Positions 9,252-17,280 of a DNA stretch of 64,000 nucleotides are shown here, one piece after another; within the stretch, counting starts at the first letter, position 1; each line of letters starts with the position of its first letter. Made by a program: the position numbers and the translations under genes. Source of the DNA: Micromonospora sp. C31 (GTDB lineage Bacteria; Actinomycetota; Actinomycetes; Mycobacteriales; Micromonosporaceae); assembly GCF_018070575.1 (NCBI RefSeq), contig NZ_JAGPXN010000011.1, positions 1 through 64,000 on the forward strand. The letters are read 5' to 3'. Below the pieces are notes generated by a model. The model worked only from the letters and a program-made list of their open reading frames with translations. It had not been told where the DNA came from and ran no database searches.

Positions 9252-9492
9252 CGCGCTTCGACGACCCTCCTGTTGGTGTTGCGATCGCTCGCCCGGTCTG
9301 GGGCGCAGCCTCGCGCGTCCGTTGACGCCGGTCAACCGCGCGGTGCTGTGCGGTTGCCCACGACGCAATGTTACCTGCCAGTAGCATCCGCCTCCGGCGA
9401 CCTCAGGGTGACACAGGTCACCGACGGCCCGGCAGGCAGGTAATCTGGCGAATCGGGCACCTCGGCCATCGGTGCCGGGCCGCTGGCGCGGC

Positions 9493-9900
9493 TCACGCCG
9501 GGTGATCCAACGCGCCCCTGATCCGCTCGATGACCGCCGCCTCGGCCGGGACCACCCCCCGGTGCGCGTCGGCCACCCGCTCGGCCGCGGACAGCACCAC
9601 CTCGCGGTAGCCGGCCACGTCCCCGGGCGACTTCTCGCGCAGGATCCGCACCGACCGGCCGAGCGCCGGCAGCACCACGGACTCGATCTCCACGGCCGAG
9701 TCCCGGGGCAGCTTCGGCAGCGGACCGCTGGTCAGCGCCTCCTTGACCAGCCCGCTGCTGTCGGCCATCGCACCGGAGGCGGCGAAGCTCTCCCGGAACA
9801 GGGCGAGCATCCCCGGGTCGGCGTTGGCCACCAGGAACACCGCCCCGAACGCGCCCGTCTTGAGGGTCAGCCGCTCCTCGGCCGTCAACCGCTGCTCCAT
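9493..9900 (-). CDS. Conserved hypothetical protein, 135 aa
   Basis: I do not recognise the family. The protein is soluble, acidic and probably helical (MEQRLTAEERLTLKTGAFGAV, repeated Ala/Glu/Arg stretches), with no signal peptide, membrane segment or metal motif. It lies 2 nt after the stop of the upstream GNAT acetyltransferase gene, so the two form an operon and may work together. The ATG at 9900 gives a natural N-terminus. Confidence 0.7.
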   Translation of the reverse strand: MEQRLTAEERLTLKTGAFGAVFLVANADPGMLALFRESFAASGAMADSSGLVKEALTSGPLPKLPRDSAVEIESVVLPALGRSVRILREKSPGDVAGYREVVLSAAERVADAHRGVVPAEAAVIERIRGALDHPA

Positions 9901-9902
9901 GA

Positions 9903-10700
9903 TCACGGAGTGTAGACGTACGGAGTGGTGGTCGTGACCGGGACGAGACCGAGCCGCCGAAGGATCGGCCGGCTCTCCGGCGAGCAGTCCACCTGCAGCA
10001 GCGTCCTGCCGCGCTGCTCGGCCAGGCGTGCCCGGTACGCGACCAGCGCCCGGTAGATGCCCCGCCGCCGCCACCGGGGCAGGGTCGAGCCGCCCCAGAG
10101 GGTGGCGAAGCCGGTGTTCGCCTGGTAGCGGACCCACCCGGCGCTGACCACCGTGTCGCCCGCCTCGGCCACGACGACCGTGATCGACTGCGGGTCGGCC
10201 TCGATCTCCTTCGCCAGGCCGGTCACCAGGTGGCTGCGGTCGTCGTGCCAGACCGCCTCCTCCATCGCGGCGATCCGCTCCAGGTCCTCGCGGGCACCGA
10301 CCTCGCGCAGGCGTACCCCCTCGGGCAGGACGGGGACGGCGCCGGCCAGCGCCGCGACCGGACCGACCACGACGGTCTCCTCCTCCTCCGCGACGAACCC
10401 GGCGGCGCGCAGCCGGTCGGGCAGGTCGGCCGGCTGGTCGTGACCGTTGAGCTTCCACTCCACCGCCTCGCGGCGCCGGCGGAAGAACTCCACCTGCCGG
10501 GCGATCAACGCATCCAGTTCGGCGCCGGCGAGCCCGTCCAACGTGCGGTACGTGAGGAAACCGCGCTGGTCGAGGCCGAGGACGCGGACCAGCGGGCCGT
10601 CCCGTTCCACGGTGACCCCGGCCGGCAACGGGTCCGGGATCTCCGGGCGGATCTGGGCGTCGTAGGCGTCCCGCAGGGTGCGGGCGTCAAGATCGGTCAT
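9903..10700 (-). CDS. GNAT-family N-acetyltransferase
   Basis: Predicted acetyl-CoA-dependent acetyltransferase of 265 aa. The GNAT fold occupies the C-terminal half (about 120-265): VRLREVGAREDLERIAAME, VSAGWVRY, and motif A as LPRWRRRGIYRALVAYRA, with the R/Q-x-x-G-x-G/A type pyrophosphate loop partly changed to RRRGIYRA. The N-terminal 110 residues look like a second, degenerate domain. The substrate is unknown. ATG at 10700 is preferred over a GTG one codon upstream. It is followed after 2 nt by the 135-residue hypothetical gene. Confidence 0.82.
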   Translation of the reverse strand: MTDLDARTLRDAYDAQIRPEIPDPLPAGVTVERDGPLVRVLGLDQRGFLTYRTLDGLAGAELDALIARQVEFFRRRREAVEWKLNGHDQPADLPDRLRAAGFVAEEEETVVVGPVAALAGAVPVLPEGVRLREVGAREDLERIAAMEEAVWHDDRSHLVTGLAKEIEADPQSITVVVAEAGDTVVSAGWVRYQANTGFATLWGGSTLPRWRRRGIYRALVAYRARLAEQRGRTLLQVDCSPESRPILRRLGLVPVTTTTPYVYTP

Positions 10701-10741
10701 CACTTGAGGCTACGGTCGGGCGGAAGCGGATAATCGCCGGC

Positions 10742-11134
10742 ATGTGGCAGGTGATCAGGCGGTGGTTCGACCCGCGCGAGCTGCGTTCGGTGGGCACCAC
10801 CCCCGACTACCGCTTCTCGCTGGCCAACGAGCGGACCTTCCTGGCCTGGCTGCGTACCGGGCTCGCGCTGGTCGCGGGTGGGCTGGCCACCGCGCAGTTC
10901 CTGCCGCCGCTGCCGCTGGCGCACCTACGCGAGGTGATCGCCGTCGCGCTGCTGCTGCTCGGTGGCGCGGTCGCGGTGCGGGCGGTCGACCACTGGGCGC
11001 GTACGGAGCGCGCCATCCGCCTCGGCGAAGAACTGCCCGCCTCCCGCTTCCCGGCGGTGCTCGCCCTCGCCGTCGGCCTCGGCGCGCTGCTGCTGGTGGC
11101 GGCGGTGCTGGTCCGGGCGGTCGGCGGCCCGTGA
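10742..11134 (+). CDS. DUF202 (YidH-like) membrane protein
   Basis: Small inner-membrane protein of 130 aa with three predicted helices: TGLALVAGGLATAQFL, EVIAVALLLLGGAVAVRAV and FPAVLALAVGLGALLLVAAVL. The DUF202 signature RFSLANERTFLAWLRTGLAL is at residues 24-43. Function is unknown for the family. The stop overlaps the GTG start of the next gene, a second DUF202 protein, in a GTGA arrangement, so the pair is coupled and may form a heteromeric complex, as YidH/YidG-type pairs do elsewhere. Confidence 0.88.
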   Translation: MWQVIRRWFDPRELRSVGTTPDYRFSLANERTFLAWLRTGLALVAGGLATAQFLPPLPLAHLREVIAVALLLLGGAVAVRAVDHWARTERAIRLGEELPASRFPAVLALAVGLGALLLVAAVLVRAVGGP

Positions 11135-11490
11135 GCCACGGGGCGGAGCCGTCAGGGCGGGACCGACCGGTGCGCGACCCCGGGCTGCAACCCGAGCGGA
11201 CCCGGCTGGCCTGGCGGCGTACGGCGTTGGCGCTCACCGTGATCATGGTGCTGACCGTGCGGCTCGCGCTCACCGGCCCGCCCGCCGGGGCGGGGGCCGG
11301 CGAGACGCTCGGCGCGCTGGTCGCCGGGGCCGCCGTGCTGGGCTGGGGCGCGGCGCTGACGGTCTGCTGGCGGCGGGCCACCGGCGCCGGCCCGGCACCC
11401 GGCTACGGCCGGTCGCTGCCCCTGGTCGCCCTGGCCACGGTCGGCTTCGCGCTGCTCGGCACCCTGCTGGCGGCGCGCGGACTGGGTTGA
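11131..11490 (+). CDS. DUF202 membrane protein, second of a coupled pair
   Basis: Membrane protein of 119 aa with the shorter DUF202 signature LQPERTRLAWRRTALAL and three hydrophobic helices (LTVIMVLTVRLALTG, LGALVAGAAVLGWGAALTV, LPLVALATVGFALLGTLL). It starts at a GTG overlapping the previous stop (GTGA); this is the only sensible start because the preceding frame is not membrane-like. It corresponds to the YidG-like half of the common two-gene DUF202 arrangement. Confidence 0.82.
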   Translation: MSHGAEPSGRDRPVRDPGLQPERTRLAWRRTALALTVIMVLTVRLALTGPPAGAGAGETLGALVAGAAVLGWGAALTVCWRRATGAGPAPGYGRSLPLVALATVGFALLGTLLAARGLG

Positions 11491-11517
11491 CGGGAGCCGG
11501 TGCGCCATGATTGACCC

Positions 11518-11952
11518 ATGGCCCGGCTCTACGTCCTCCTCTTCGTCGTGCAGATCGTCCTCGCCGTCTGCGCGCTGATCAGCTGCCTCTCCGCCGAGGA
11601 GGGCGAGATCAAAGCCCTGCCCCGGATCGCCTGGGTGCTGATCATCCTGTTCTTCCCGCTGCTCGGCTCCCTCGCCTGGTTCGCCGCGGGGCGCGAGCGC
11701 GTCGCCGGGCGACCCGCCGGCGGAGCGCCGAAGGGTCGGCTCCTGCCGCCCCGGGAGCGGCCCCGCCCGGTCGCCCCCGACGACGACCCCGAGTTCCTCC
11801 GCTCCCTCGGCGAGCGCTCCCGGCAGGAGGACGGGGAGCTGTTCCGCCGCTGGGAGGAGGACCTGCGCCGCCGCGAGGACGAGATGCGCCGGCGCGACGG
11901 CGAGCCGCCGCGCGAGGAGGACCGCCCCGAGGGTTCCACCCCGAGCACCTGA
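11518..11952 (+). CDS. PLDc_N domain membrane protein
   Basis: Protein of 144 aa with two N-terminal transmembrane helices (YVLLFVVQIVLAVCALISCL, AWVLIILFFPLLGSLAWF) in the layout of the phospholipase D N-terminal (PLDc_N) domain. A long charged cytoplasmic tail follows, rich in Arg/Glu/Asp/Pro (about residues 65-144) and likely coiled or disordered. There is no catalytic HKD motif, so this is a stand-alone membrane domain, common in actinobacteria. It follows the DUF202 pair by 27 nt and may be co-transcribed. Confidence 0.8.
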   Translation: MARLYVLLFVVQIVLAVCALISCLSAEEGEIKALPRIAWVLIILFFPLLGSLAWFAAGRERVAGRPAGGAPKGRLLPPRERPRPVAPDDDPEFLRSLGERSRQEDGELFRRWEEDLRRREDEMRRRDGEPPREEDRPEGSTPST

Positions 11953-11957
11953 GACCG

Positions 11958-11989
11958 GCCGCCGTCGCCGGCCTCCCGGCGACGGCGGC
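11958..11989. terminator. Bidirectional terminator between convergent genes
   Basis: Perfect 14-bp stem, arms 11958-11971 and 11976-11989, tetraloop cctc. It lies in the 46-nt gap between the PLDc_N gene and the convergent TPP-enzyme gene. Confidence 0.75.
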
Positions 11990-11998
11990 GGGCCCGAC

Positions 11999-13621
11999 TC
12001 AGGCCAGGTTCGACGAGCGGGGGTACGCGTCCGCCGGATCGGTGAGCACGTTGACGAGGTACGGCACGCCAGCGTCGAACGCCCGCCGCAGCGCCGGCCC
12101 GAGGTCGCCGGCCTTCGCCACCGTCTCGCCCGCCCCGCCCAGGGCGCTGACGACGTGGTCGTAGCGCAGCTCCGGCTGGAGGTCGGCGGCGACGTCGTAG
12201 CCGTACATGGCGCGCATCGGGTGCTTCTCCAGGCCCCAGATGCCGTTGTTGCCGACCACGATCACCACGGGCAGCTTCTGCCGGGCCAGGGACTCCACGT
12301 CCATCAGCGAGAAGCCGGCCGCGCCGTCGCCCATGAGGACGCAGATCTGCCGGTCGGGGTGGCTGACCCGGGCGCCCATCGCGTAGCCCATGCCCGTGCC
12401 GAGGCAGCCGTACGGGCCGGGGTCGAGCCAGGTGCCGGGCTGCGCGGGCTCCAGGTAGCGGCCGGCGTACGAGACGAAGTCACCGCCGTCGCCGATGGTG
12501 ATGGCGTCGCGGGCGAGGACCTTGCGCAGCTCGCCGTAGACCCGGGCGGGCCGGATCGGGTCGGACTCGGCGGCCATCTCCTCGGCGTCGCGGGCCTTCG
12601 CGGCGTCCTCGGCCGTACGCAGCTCGGCGATCCAGTCGGCGTGGTCCGCCCGGTCGCCCGGGTGGTCGGCCAGCGCGGTGAGGATCAGCCGGAGGTCGCC
12701 GGCGGGGGCGGCAGCCGGCTGCACGTGCCCGGCGCGCTGGCTGGGCGCGTCGACGACGTGCACCACCTTCGCGTCGCCGAAGTCGCCGAAGCTGAGCCGG
12801 AAGTCGAGCGGGGTGCCGATCACGACGACCACGTCGGCGCCCTTGAGCGCCACGCGACGGGCCTTGGCGAAGGCGAGCGGGTGCTCCGGCGGCAGCGCGC
12901 CCCGGCCCATCCCGTTGGTGAACACCGGCACCCGCAGCGCCTCGGCCGCCGCGCGCAGGGCGTCGACAGCGTCCCCGGCGTAGACGTCGGAGCCGGCGAT
13001 GATCACCGGGCGGTGGGCGGCGGCGATCAGGCCGGCCGCCTTCGTCACCTCGTCGGGGTCGGGCTCGACCGGCGTGATGCCCGGCAGCGCGGGCAGTTCG
13101 GCGTCGGAGACCGAGAAGACCGCCTCCAGCGGGAAGTCGAGGAAGACCGGGCCCCGGTGCGGGGTGAGCGCGGTGGTCAGGGCCGCCGTGATCGCGCGCG
13201 GGATGTCGTCGGGGCTGAACACCGTCTCGGCGTGCTTGGTGACCGGGGCGACCAGCGGCAGGTGGTCCATCTCCTGGAGGCTGCCCGAGCCCCAGCGGAA
13301 CTGCGGGGCCCGGCCGCCCAGCACCAGCACCGGGGAGGCGTTGAAGAATGCGCTGGTCAGTCCGGAGACGCCGTTGGTGACGCCGGGGCCGGCGGTGAGC
13401 ACGGCGAGGCCGGGGCGGCGCTGGAGCTTCGCCACCGCCTCGGCGGCGAAGACCGCCGACTGCTCGTGCCGTACGTCGTAGATGGGGAAGCCGGTCTTGT
13501 GCGCGGCGTCGTAGAGCGGAAAGACGTGCCCGCCGGAGAGGGTGAACATCTCCCGCACCCCGTACGCGCGCAGCGCCGCGAGCGCGAGCTCCCCACCGTG
13601 ACCTTCGATCCGTTCCGTCAT
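11999..13621 (-). CDS. Thiamine pyrophosphate enzyme, acetolactate-synthase-like
   Basis: TPP-dependent enzyme of 540 aa with three domains: an N-terminal Pyr domain (FTLSGGHVFPLYDAA; the catalytic Glu in RHEQSAVFAAEAVAK), a central DHS-like domain (RPVIIAGSDVYAGD), and a C-terminal PP domain with the GDG motif (LMGDGAAGFSLMD) and VVGNNGIWGLEK. It is annotated in relatives as acetolactate synthase large-subunit-like, but no regulatory subunit or other branched-chain genes are nearby, so it could equally be a 2-oxoacid decarboxylase or carboligase with another substrate. ATG at 13621 follows a plausible ribosome site. It is adjacent to an enoyl-CoA hydratase on the same strand, separated by intergenic DNA. 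Confidence 0.85.
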   Translation of the reverse strand: MTERIEGHGGELALAALRAYGVREMFTLSGGHVFPLYDAAHKTGFPIYDVRHEQSAVFAAEAVAKLQRRPGLAVLTAGPGVTNGVSGLTSAFFNASPVLVLGGRAPQFRWGSGSLQEMDHLPLVAPVTKHAETVFSPDDIPRAITAALTTALTPHRGPVFLDFPLEAVFSVSDAELPALPGITPVEPDPDEVTKAAGLIAAAHRPVIIAGSDVYAGDAVDALRAAAEALRVPVFTNGMGRGALPPEHPLAFAKARRVALKGADVVVVIGTPLDFRLSFGDFGDAKVVHVVDAPSQRAGHVQPAAAPAGDLRLILTALADHPGDRADHADWIAELRTAEDAAKARDAEEMAAESDPIRPARVYGELRKVLARDAITIGDGGDFVSYAGRYLEPAQPGTWLDPGPYGCLGTGMGYAMGARVSHPDRQICVLMGDGAAGFSLMDVESLARQKLPVVIVVGNNGIWGLEKHPMRAMYGYDVAADLQPELRYDHVVSALGGAGETVAKAGDLGPALRRAFDAGVPYLVNVLTDPADAYPRSSNLA

Positions 13622-13701
13622 CCCGCTCTTCCCTTCGTCCGCATGGCCGGAGTCACACGCTACTCACCGGTAGGCAGAATGTGAACTGTTCTCGCTCGAC
13701 G

Positions 13702-13733
13702 CCGGGGCCGGCGGGTCGCCCCGCCGGCCCCGG
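13702..13733 (-). terminator. Hairpin terminator after enoyl-CoA hydratase
   Basis: Perfect 14-bp stem, arms 13702-13715 and 13720-13733, loop tcgc. It starts 6 nt after the stop of the hydratase gene and separates it from the TPP enzyme gene downstream. Confidence 0.72.
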
Positions 13734-13738
13734 GCCGG

Positions 13739-14512
13739 TCAACGGCCGGTGAAGTCCGGCTTGCGCTTCGCCACGAACGCCGCCATGCCCTCGCGCCGGT
13801 CGTCGGTGGCGAACAGCGCCGCGAAGAGCTGGCTCTCCCAGGCCAGACCGGAGTTGAGGTCCATGTCCAGGCCGCCGTCGACGGCGAGCTTGGCGGCGCG
13901 CAGGGCCTGCACCGGACCGGTGAGGTACGGGCGGACCAGCTCGACGGCGGTGTCGTAGACCTCGCCCGCCGGGGCGACCCGGTCGGCCAGGCCGATCCGC
14001 AGGGCCTCCTGGGCGTCGACCATCCGGCCGGACATGATCAGATCCTTGGCCCGGGCCGGGCCGACCAGGCGGGCCAGCCGCTGGGTGCCGCCCGCGCCGG
14101 GGATGATGCCGAGCTTGATCTCCGGCTGCCCGAGCTTGGCGTCCTCGGCCACCACCCGCCAGTCGCACGCCAGCGCCAGCTCGCAGCCGCCGCCGAGGGC
14201 GTAGCCGGTGATCGCGGCGACGACCGGCTTGGGGATCCGGGCGATCGCGCCGAGCGCGCTGGACAGGTCGGCCGCGCGGTCCGCCATGTCCACGTAGGAC
14301 ATGTCGGCCATCTCCTTGATGTCCGCGCCGGCCGCGAAGACCTTCTCCCCGCCGTACACGATGACGGCGCGGACGCCCGGGTCGGCGGTGGCCGCCGCCG
14401 CGGCGGCGCGCAACTCCTCCTGCACCTGGGTGTTCAGGGCGTTCATCGGCGGCCGCTCCAGCCGGATGGTGCCGATGCCGTCCCTGGTCTCCAACCGCAC
14501 GAACTCGCCCAC
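13739..14512 (-). CDS. Enoyl-CoA hydratase/isomerase family protein
   Basis: Crotonase-fold protein of 257 aa, hydrating enoyl-CoA in beta-oxidation or a related pathway. Features: the oxyanion-hole segment VFAAGADIKEMA, the second oxyanion element GYALGGGCELALACDW, and the acid/base region QPEIKLGIIPGAGGTQRLARLVG. The GTG start at 14512 was chosen because GAGGG precedes it by about 6 nt and the length then matches the family; upstream in-frame residues are non-homologous. With the ETF genes about 5 kb away it points to a fatty-acid oxidation capability, although they are not one operon. Confidence 0.93.
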   Translation of the reverse strand: MGEFVRLETRDGIGTIRLERPPMNALNTQVQEELRAAAAAATADPGVRAVIVYGGEKVFAAGADIKEMADMSYVDMADRAADLSSALGAIARIPKPVVAAITGYALGGGCELALACDWRVVAEDAKLGQPEIKLGIIPGAGGTQRLARLVGPARAKDLIMSGRMVDAQEALRIGLADRVAPAGEVYDTAVELVRPYLTGPVQALRAAKLAVDGGLDMDLNSGLAWESQLFAALFATDDRREGMAAFVAKRKPDFTGR

Positions 14513-14611
14513 GCTGGCCCTCACTTCCTCGTCGAAGTCGCGTGCCAACCTTACGGCCCGGATCGTTGGGGTAAGTACTGTGGTCTCAGGCCCGGCACCG
14601 GGAGTACCGCC

Positions 14612-15088
14612 ATGATCACGTACTACGACGACAGGTCCGTGCAGGTCACCTCGACCGCCGTCCGGGTGGACGGGCGGACGTTCCGGCTGGCCGACATCAG
14701 CATGGTCTGGCACCGGCGCGGCAGCCGGTCCTGGCGGGTGCTCGCCGGGCGCGGCGCGATCGGCGCGGCGCTCGCCGGCCCCCTGGTCGCCGCCGCCCTC
14801 GGCATCGCGCTCGCGCTCTGGCTGGACCGCTCCCTCACCGTCACCGTCGCCATCGTCGGCGTCTCGGTGCTGATCGGGCTCGCGGTCGGCCCGGTCGCCG
14901 ACTTCCTCTTCGAACACCTCGACCGCTCGTACGCCCGGGGCAGCCGGCAGTTGGAGATCTGGGTCCGCTGGCGCGGCCAGCCGGTGCGGCTGCTGTGCAC
15001 CCGCGACGCGCTGCGCTTCGGCCAGATCTACCGGGCGGTGCAGCGGGCCGTCGAGGCGGGGCAGCCGGTGTCGCCCCGCCGCCGCTAG
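14612..15088 (+). CDS. DUF6232-like membrane protein
   Basis: Protein of 158 aa. It has an N-terminal soluble patch (MITYYDDRSVQVTSTAVRV), two transmembrane helices at about 50-90 (IGAALAGPLVAAALGIALAL, VTVAIVGVSVLIGLAVGPVA), and a C-terminal cytoplasmic region (LDRSYARGSRQLEIWVRWRG, RDALRFGQIYRAVQRAVE). The family is actinobacterial and uncharacterised; my assignment to DUF6232 is from memory of the pattern. A clear paralogue lies about 0.8 kb downstream at 15902. Its 3' end overlaps the convergent SnoaL-like gene by 4 nt. Confidence 0.78.
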   Translation: MITYYDDRSVQVTSTAVRVDGRTFRLADISMVWHRRGSRSWRVLAGRGAIGAALAGPLVAAALGIALALWLDRSLTVTVAIVGVSVLIGLAVGPVADFLFEHLDRSYARGSRQLEIWVRWRGQPVRLLCTRDALRFGQIYRAVQRAVEAGQPVSPRRR

Positions 15089-15486
15089 AACACGATCGGC
15101 CCGTCCGGCAGCATGCCCAGGCCGCGCAGCAGTCCGAACAGGTCCTGCTCGCCCCAGAACTGCACGATCCGGCCACCGGCCAACCGGTACATCTTGCACG
15201 CGCTCTGCACGGCCGTCGCGCCGGTGGCGTCCCGCCGGTAGGTCTGCGCCAGCGACACCACCACGCGGTCGCCGGCGGCGAAGATCTCGACGATCTCCTG
15301 GTCGAGCACGGTCAGTCCCGGCGAGGCGACGGCTCCCTCGACATGGTGCCGCCCCCGGACCTCCGCACCGGAGCCGTAGATCAGCACGTCCTCGTCGACC
15401 ACCGCGCGCAACTGCGCCAGATCCTTGGTGACGAAGGTCCGCAGATAGCGGCGGACCACCTCGACGTTGCGCTCCTGCTCCGTCAT
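15085..15486 (-). CDS. SnoaL/NTF2-like fold protein
   Basis: Protein of 133 aa with the SnoaL-like (NTF2 superfamily) pattern: an N-terminal helix VEVVRRYLRTFVTKDLAQL, then beta-rich segments (IYGSGAEVRGRHHVEGAV, VSLAQTYRRDATG, MYRLAGGRIVQFWGEQDL). Members include polyketide cyclases, isomerases and binding proteins; nothing fixes the ligand here. It is a lone gene between two DUF6232-like genes, with its stop overlapping the convergent upstream paralogue. Confidence 0.78.
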   Translation of the reverse strand: MTEQERNVEVVRRYLRTFVTKDLAQLRAVVDEDVLIYGSGAEVRGRHHVEGAVASPGLTVLDQEIVEIFAAGDRVVVSLAQTYRRDATGATAVQSACKMYRLAGGRIVQFWGEQDLFGLLRGLGMLPDGPIVF

Positions 15487-15597
15487 GACCGGTCACGGTA
15501 CTGCCACGGGCCGGCCCGGCCGCTGCTGGCCGGCCGAGCGACGCGCTGGGGACGCGGGCCTCGATGCCCCCGTCAGGCAGGGTGGCTTGCCGCCCGC

Positions 15598-15694
15598 GCT
15601 GTCGAGCTGCCCCGTCCGACGGGGCAGGCGTGCCGGTCGCCCCCGGCTCGCACGTCGCGAGCGAGCGGTCCTACGCACGGGGCAGCTCGACAGC
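15598..15694. repeat. Long inverted repeat with nested hairpin
   Basis: Perfect 18-bp arms (15598-15615 and 15677-15694) separated by 61 bp. The left arm is also followed by its own mirror (ctgccccgtc at 15607-15616 against gacggggcag at 15618-15627), so two alternative foldings exist. It could be a terminator or attenuator, or a decayed mobile repeat. Confidence 0.7.
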
Positions 15695-15755
15695 CGCCGC
15701 GCGGGCTCCCGGAGGCCGCTCCGGGATTGCTCGGAAAGCGTCGCGACGCCGTTGC

Positions 15756-15830
15756 GGCACCACCGAGCCCGGCACCACACCGCCCGGCACCACACCGCCC
15801 GGCACCACACCGCCCGGCACCACACCGCCG
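15756..15830. repeat. 15-bp tandem repeat, five copies
   Basis: Unit ggcaccacaccgccc. Copies begin at 15771, 15786, 15801 and 15816 (last base varied), with a degenerate copy at 15756. It ends about 70 bp upstream of the DUF6232-like gene. Confidence 0.85.
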
Positions 15831-15901
15831 AGCCGGCACCGCCCCCGCCGGAGCGGGCGGCGCGAGCGGCGCGATCCGCCCGGCAGTGGTTAGGCTTAGT
15901 G

Positions 15902-16381
15902 ATGACCATCTATTACCGGGACGACGCGGTGCAGGTGACGTCGGAGTCGATCCGGGCCGGGGGCCACGCCGTGGCGATCGCCGACGTGACGTACGTCTGG
16001 CACGCGCAGGGGCCGAAGACGCTGGCGGTACGGGGACGGGTGCTGGGTCGCGGCGTCCTGGTCCTGCTCCTCTCGCTGCCTCCGCTGGTCGCGGTGGTCT
16101 GCGTGCTCTCGCTGGCCTGGTCGGCGCAGGACCGGGGCGAGTGGCAGCTGGCGCTGATCATCCTCGCCGCGTGCGTCGTCGGCGCGCTGGCCCTGGCCCC
16201 CTTCCTGGAGATCCCGCTCGGCTGGCTCGACCGCTCCTACGAGCGGGGCAGCAAGGTGCACGAGCTCTGGGTCCAGCACCACGGCCGGGAGGTGCTGCTG
16301 CTACGCACCCCGGACGCGCTGCGGTTCGGGCAGATCTACCGGGCGGTGCAGCGCGCGGTGGAGCAGTACACCGACTCCTGA
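15902..16381 (+). CDS. DUF6232-like membrane protein, paralogue of 14612-15088
   Basis: Protein of 159 aa sharing with the upstream paralogue the N-terminus (TIYYRDDAVQVTSESIR), two transmembrane helices at about 50-100 (VLVLLLSLPPLVAVVCVLSL, LALIILAACVVGALALAPF), and the nearly identical C-terminal blocks LDRSYERGSKVHELWV and DALRFGQIYRAVQRAVE. The ATG at 15902 is favoured over a GTG one codon earlier. The role is unknown; the nearby duplication suggests recent tandem expansion with the SnoaL-like gene inserted between the copies. Confidence 0.78.
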   Translation: MTIYYRDDAVQVTSESIRAGGHAVAIADVTYVWHAQGPKTLAVRGRVLGRGVLVLLLSLPPLVAVVCVLSLAWSAQDRGEWQLALIILAACVVGALALAPFLEIPLGWLDRSYERGSKVHELWVQHHGREVLLLRTPDALRFGQIYRAVQRAVEQYTDS

Positions 16382-16462
16382 CCCCGGGGCAGGCCGCCTG
16401 CTGACCCCGGGGGCCGGCCGCCTGTCCGGCGGTCCTGGCGCGGACGACGCACACTTGGTGCC

Positions 16463-17209
16463 ATGGTGATTCCCCTCCCCCGGCCCGCCGCCGTCGTCGG
16501 CCTGACCCGCGCCGCCCTCGACCAGGCCCTCGGCTCGGCGGCCTCGTTCACCGCCGTGCCGGCCCGCGCGTTCGCCGTGCTGGACTCGGTGGAGGCCCTG
16601 CTCAGCCGGGTCGGCGGCGTGGTGGACCGGATCGACGGCGTGGTGGACCGGATCGAGCAGACCCTCGACCGCACCGACCGGGTGCTCACCGACGCCGAGG
16701 GCGCGGTGCGGGAGGTGGCGGTCATCAGCACCGCCGCGACCGCCGCGATCGACACGGCAACCGAGGTGGCCGCCGCCGCGGCCGTCGTGATCGGCGAGGC
16801 GGAGAAGGTGTCCCGCGCGGCCGGCACGGTGGTCGCCCAGGCCGACGCCGTGGCCGGCCGGGCCGCCGGCACCGTGGGCACCGCGGCCGAGGCGGCGGCC
16901 ACCGCCGCCGAACTGCTGACGGCGTACGAGCCGGCGCTGCGCCGGGGCGCCCCGATGGCGAACCGCTTCGTCGAGCAGCTCAGCCACGAGGAGGTGACCG
17001 CCGCGATCCGGCTCGTCGACGAACTGCCGAAGCTCAAGCAGCACCTGACGGCGGACATCCTGCCGATCCTGGCCACCCTGGACCGGGTCGGTCCCGACCT
17101 GCACGACCTGCTCGACGTCACCCGCGACCTGAAGCTCGCCGTCGCCGGCATCCCCGGGCTCGGCATGCTGCGCCGGCGCGGCGAGAAGCTCACCGACGAC
17201 GAGACCTGA
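16463..17209 (+). CDS. Hypothetical helical (apolipoprotein-like) protein
   Basis: Protein of 248 aa that I do not recognise as a named family. Residues 45-160 are a heptad-like run of Val/Ala/Asp (VGGVVDRIDGVVDRIEQTLDR, then Ala-rich repeats), predicting long amphipathic helices or a coiled coil. The C-terminal part (165-248) has LPKLKQHLTADILPILATLDRVG and may pack as a bundle. It has no signal peptide or transmembrane helix. The composition suggests an apolipoprotein-like or phasin-like helical protein, which is only an analogy. Confidence 0.72.
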   Translation: MVIPLPRPAAVVGLTRAALDQALGSAASFTAVPARAFAVLDSVEALLSRVGGVVDRIDGVVDRIEQTLDRTDRVLTDAEGAVREVAVISTAATAAIDTATEVAAAAAVVIGEAEKVSRAAGTVVAQADAVAGRAAGTVGTAAEAAATAAELLTAYEPALRRGAPMANRFVEQLSHEEVTAAIRLVDELPKLKQHLTADILPILATLDRVGPDLHDLLDVTRDLKLAVAGIPGLGMLRRRGEKLTDDET

Positions 17210-17280
17210 CCGCGGGGGGACTCCCACCACGTCGGCACCCGTCGTGGGTGGTGCCGCGCACCAGCCACGGATCGACCGGC

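Larger units (their letters stand above)
15487..15901. other. Gene-free region with repeats
   Basis: A 415-bp region without a supportable gene. It holds the upstream region of the SnoaL-like gene, a long inverted repeat (15598-15694), a five-copy 15-bp tandem repeat (15756-15830), and the promoter region of the second DUF6232-like gene. Open frames across it are low-complexity by-products of the repeats. Confidence 0.6.

Noticed and set aside
9360..9400. FadR/TetR-like operator upstream of fixA (gttacctgccagtagc)
   Set aside because: Only a partial inverted repeat; no matching second site or adjacent regulator.
15756..15830. Possible CRISPR-like array
   Set aside because: Repeats are only 15 bp and directly adjoining, with no spacers and no cas genes; it is a simple tandem repeat.
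17210..17280. Terminator between the convergent helical-protein and ribokinase genes
   Set aside because: Only 5-6 bp stems with mismatches could be drawn (around ccaccacg and cgtggg); weaker than the other hairpins, so not listed.
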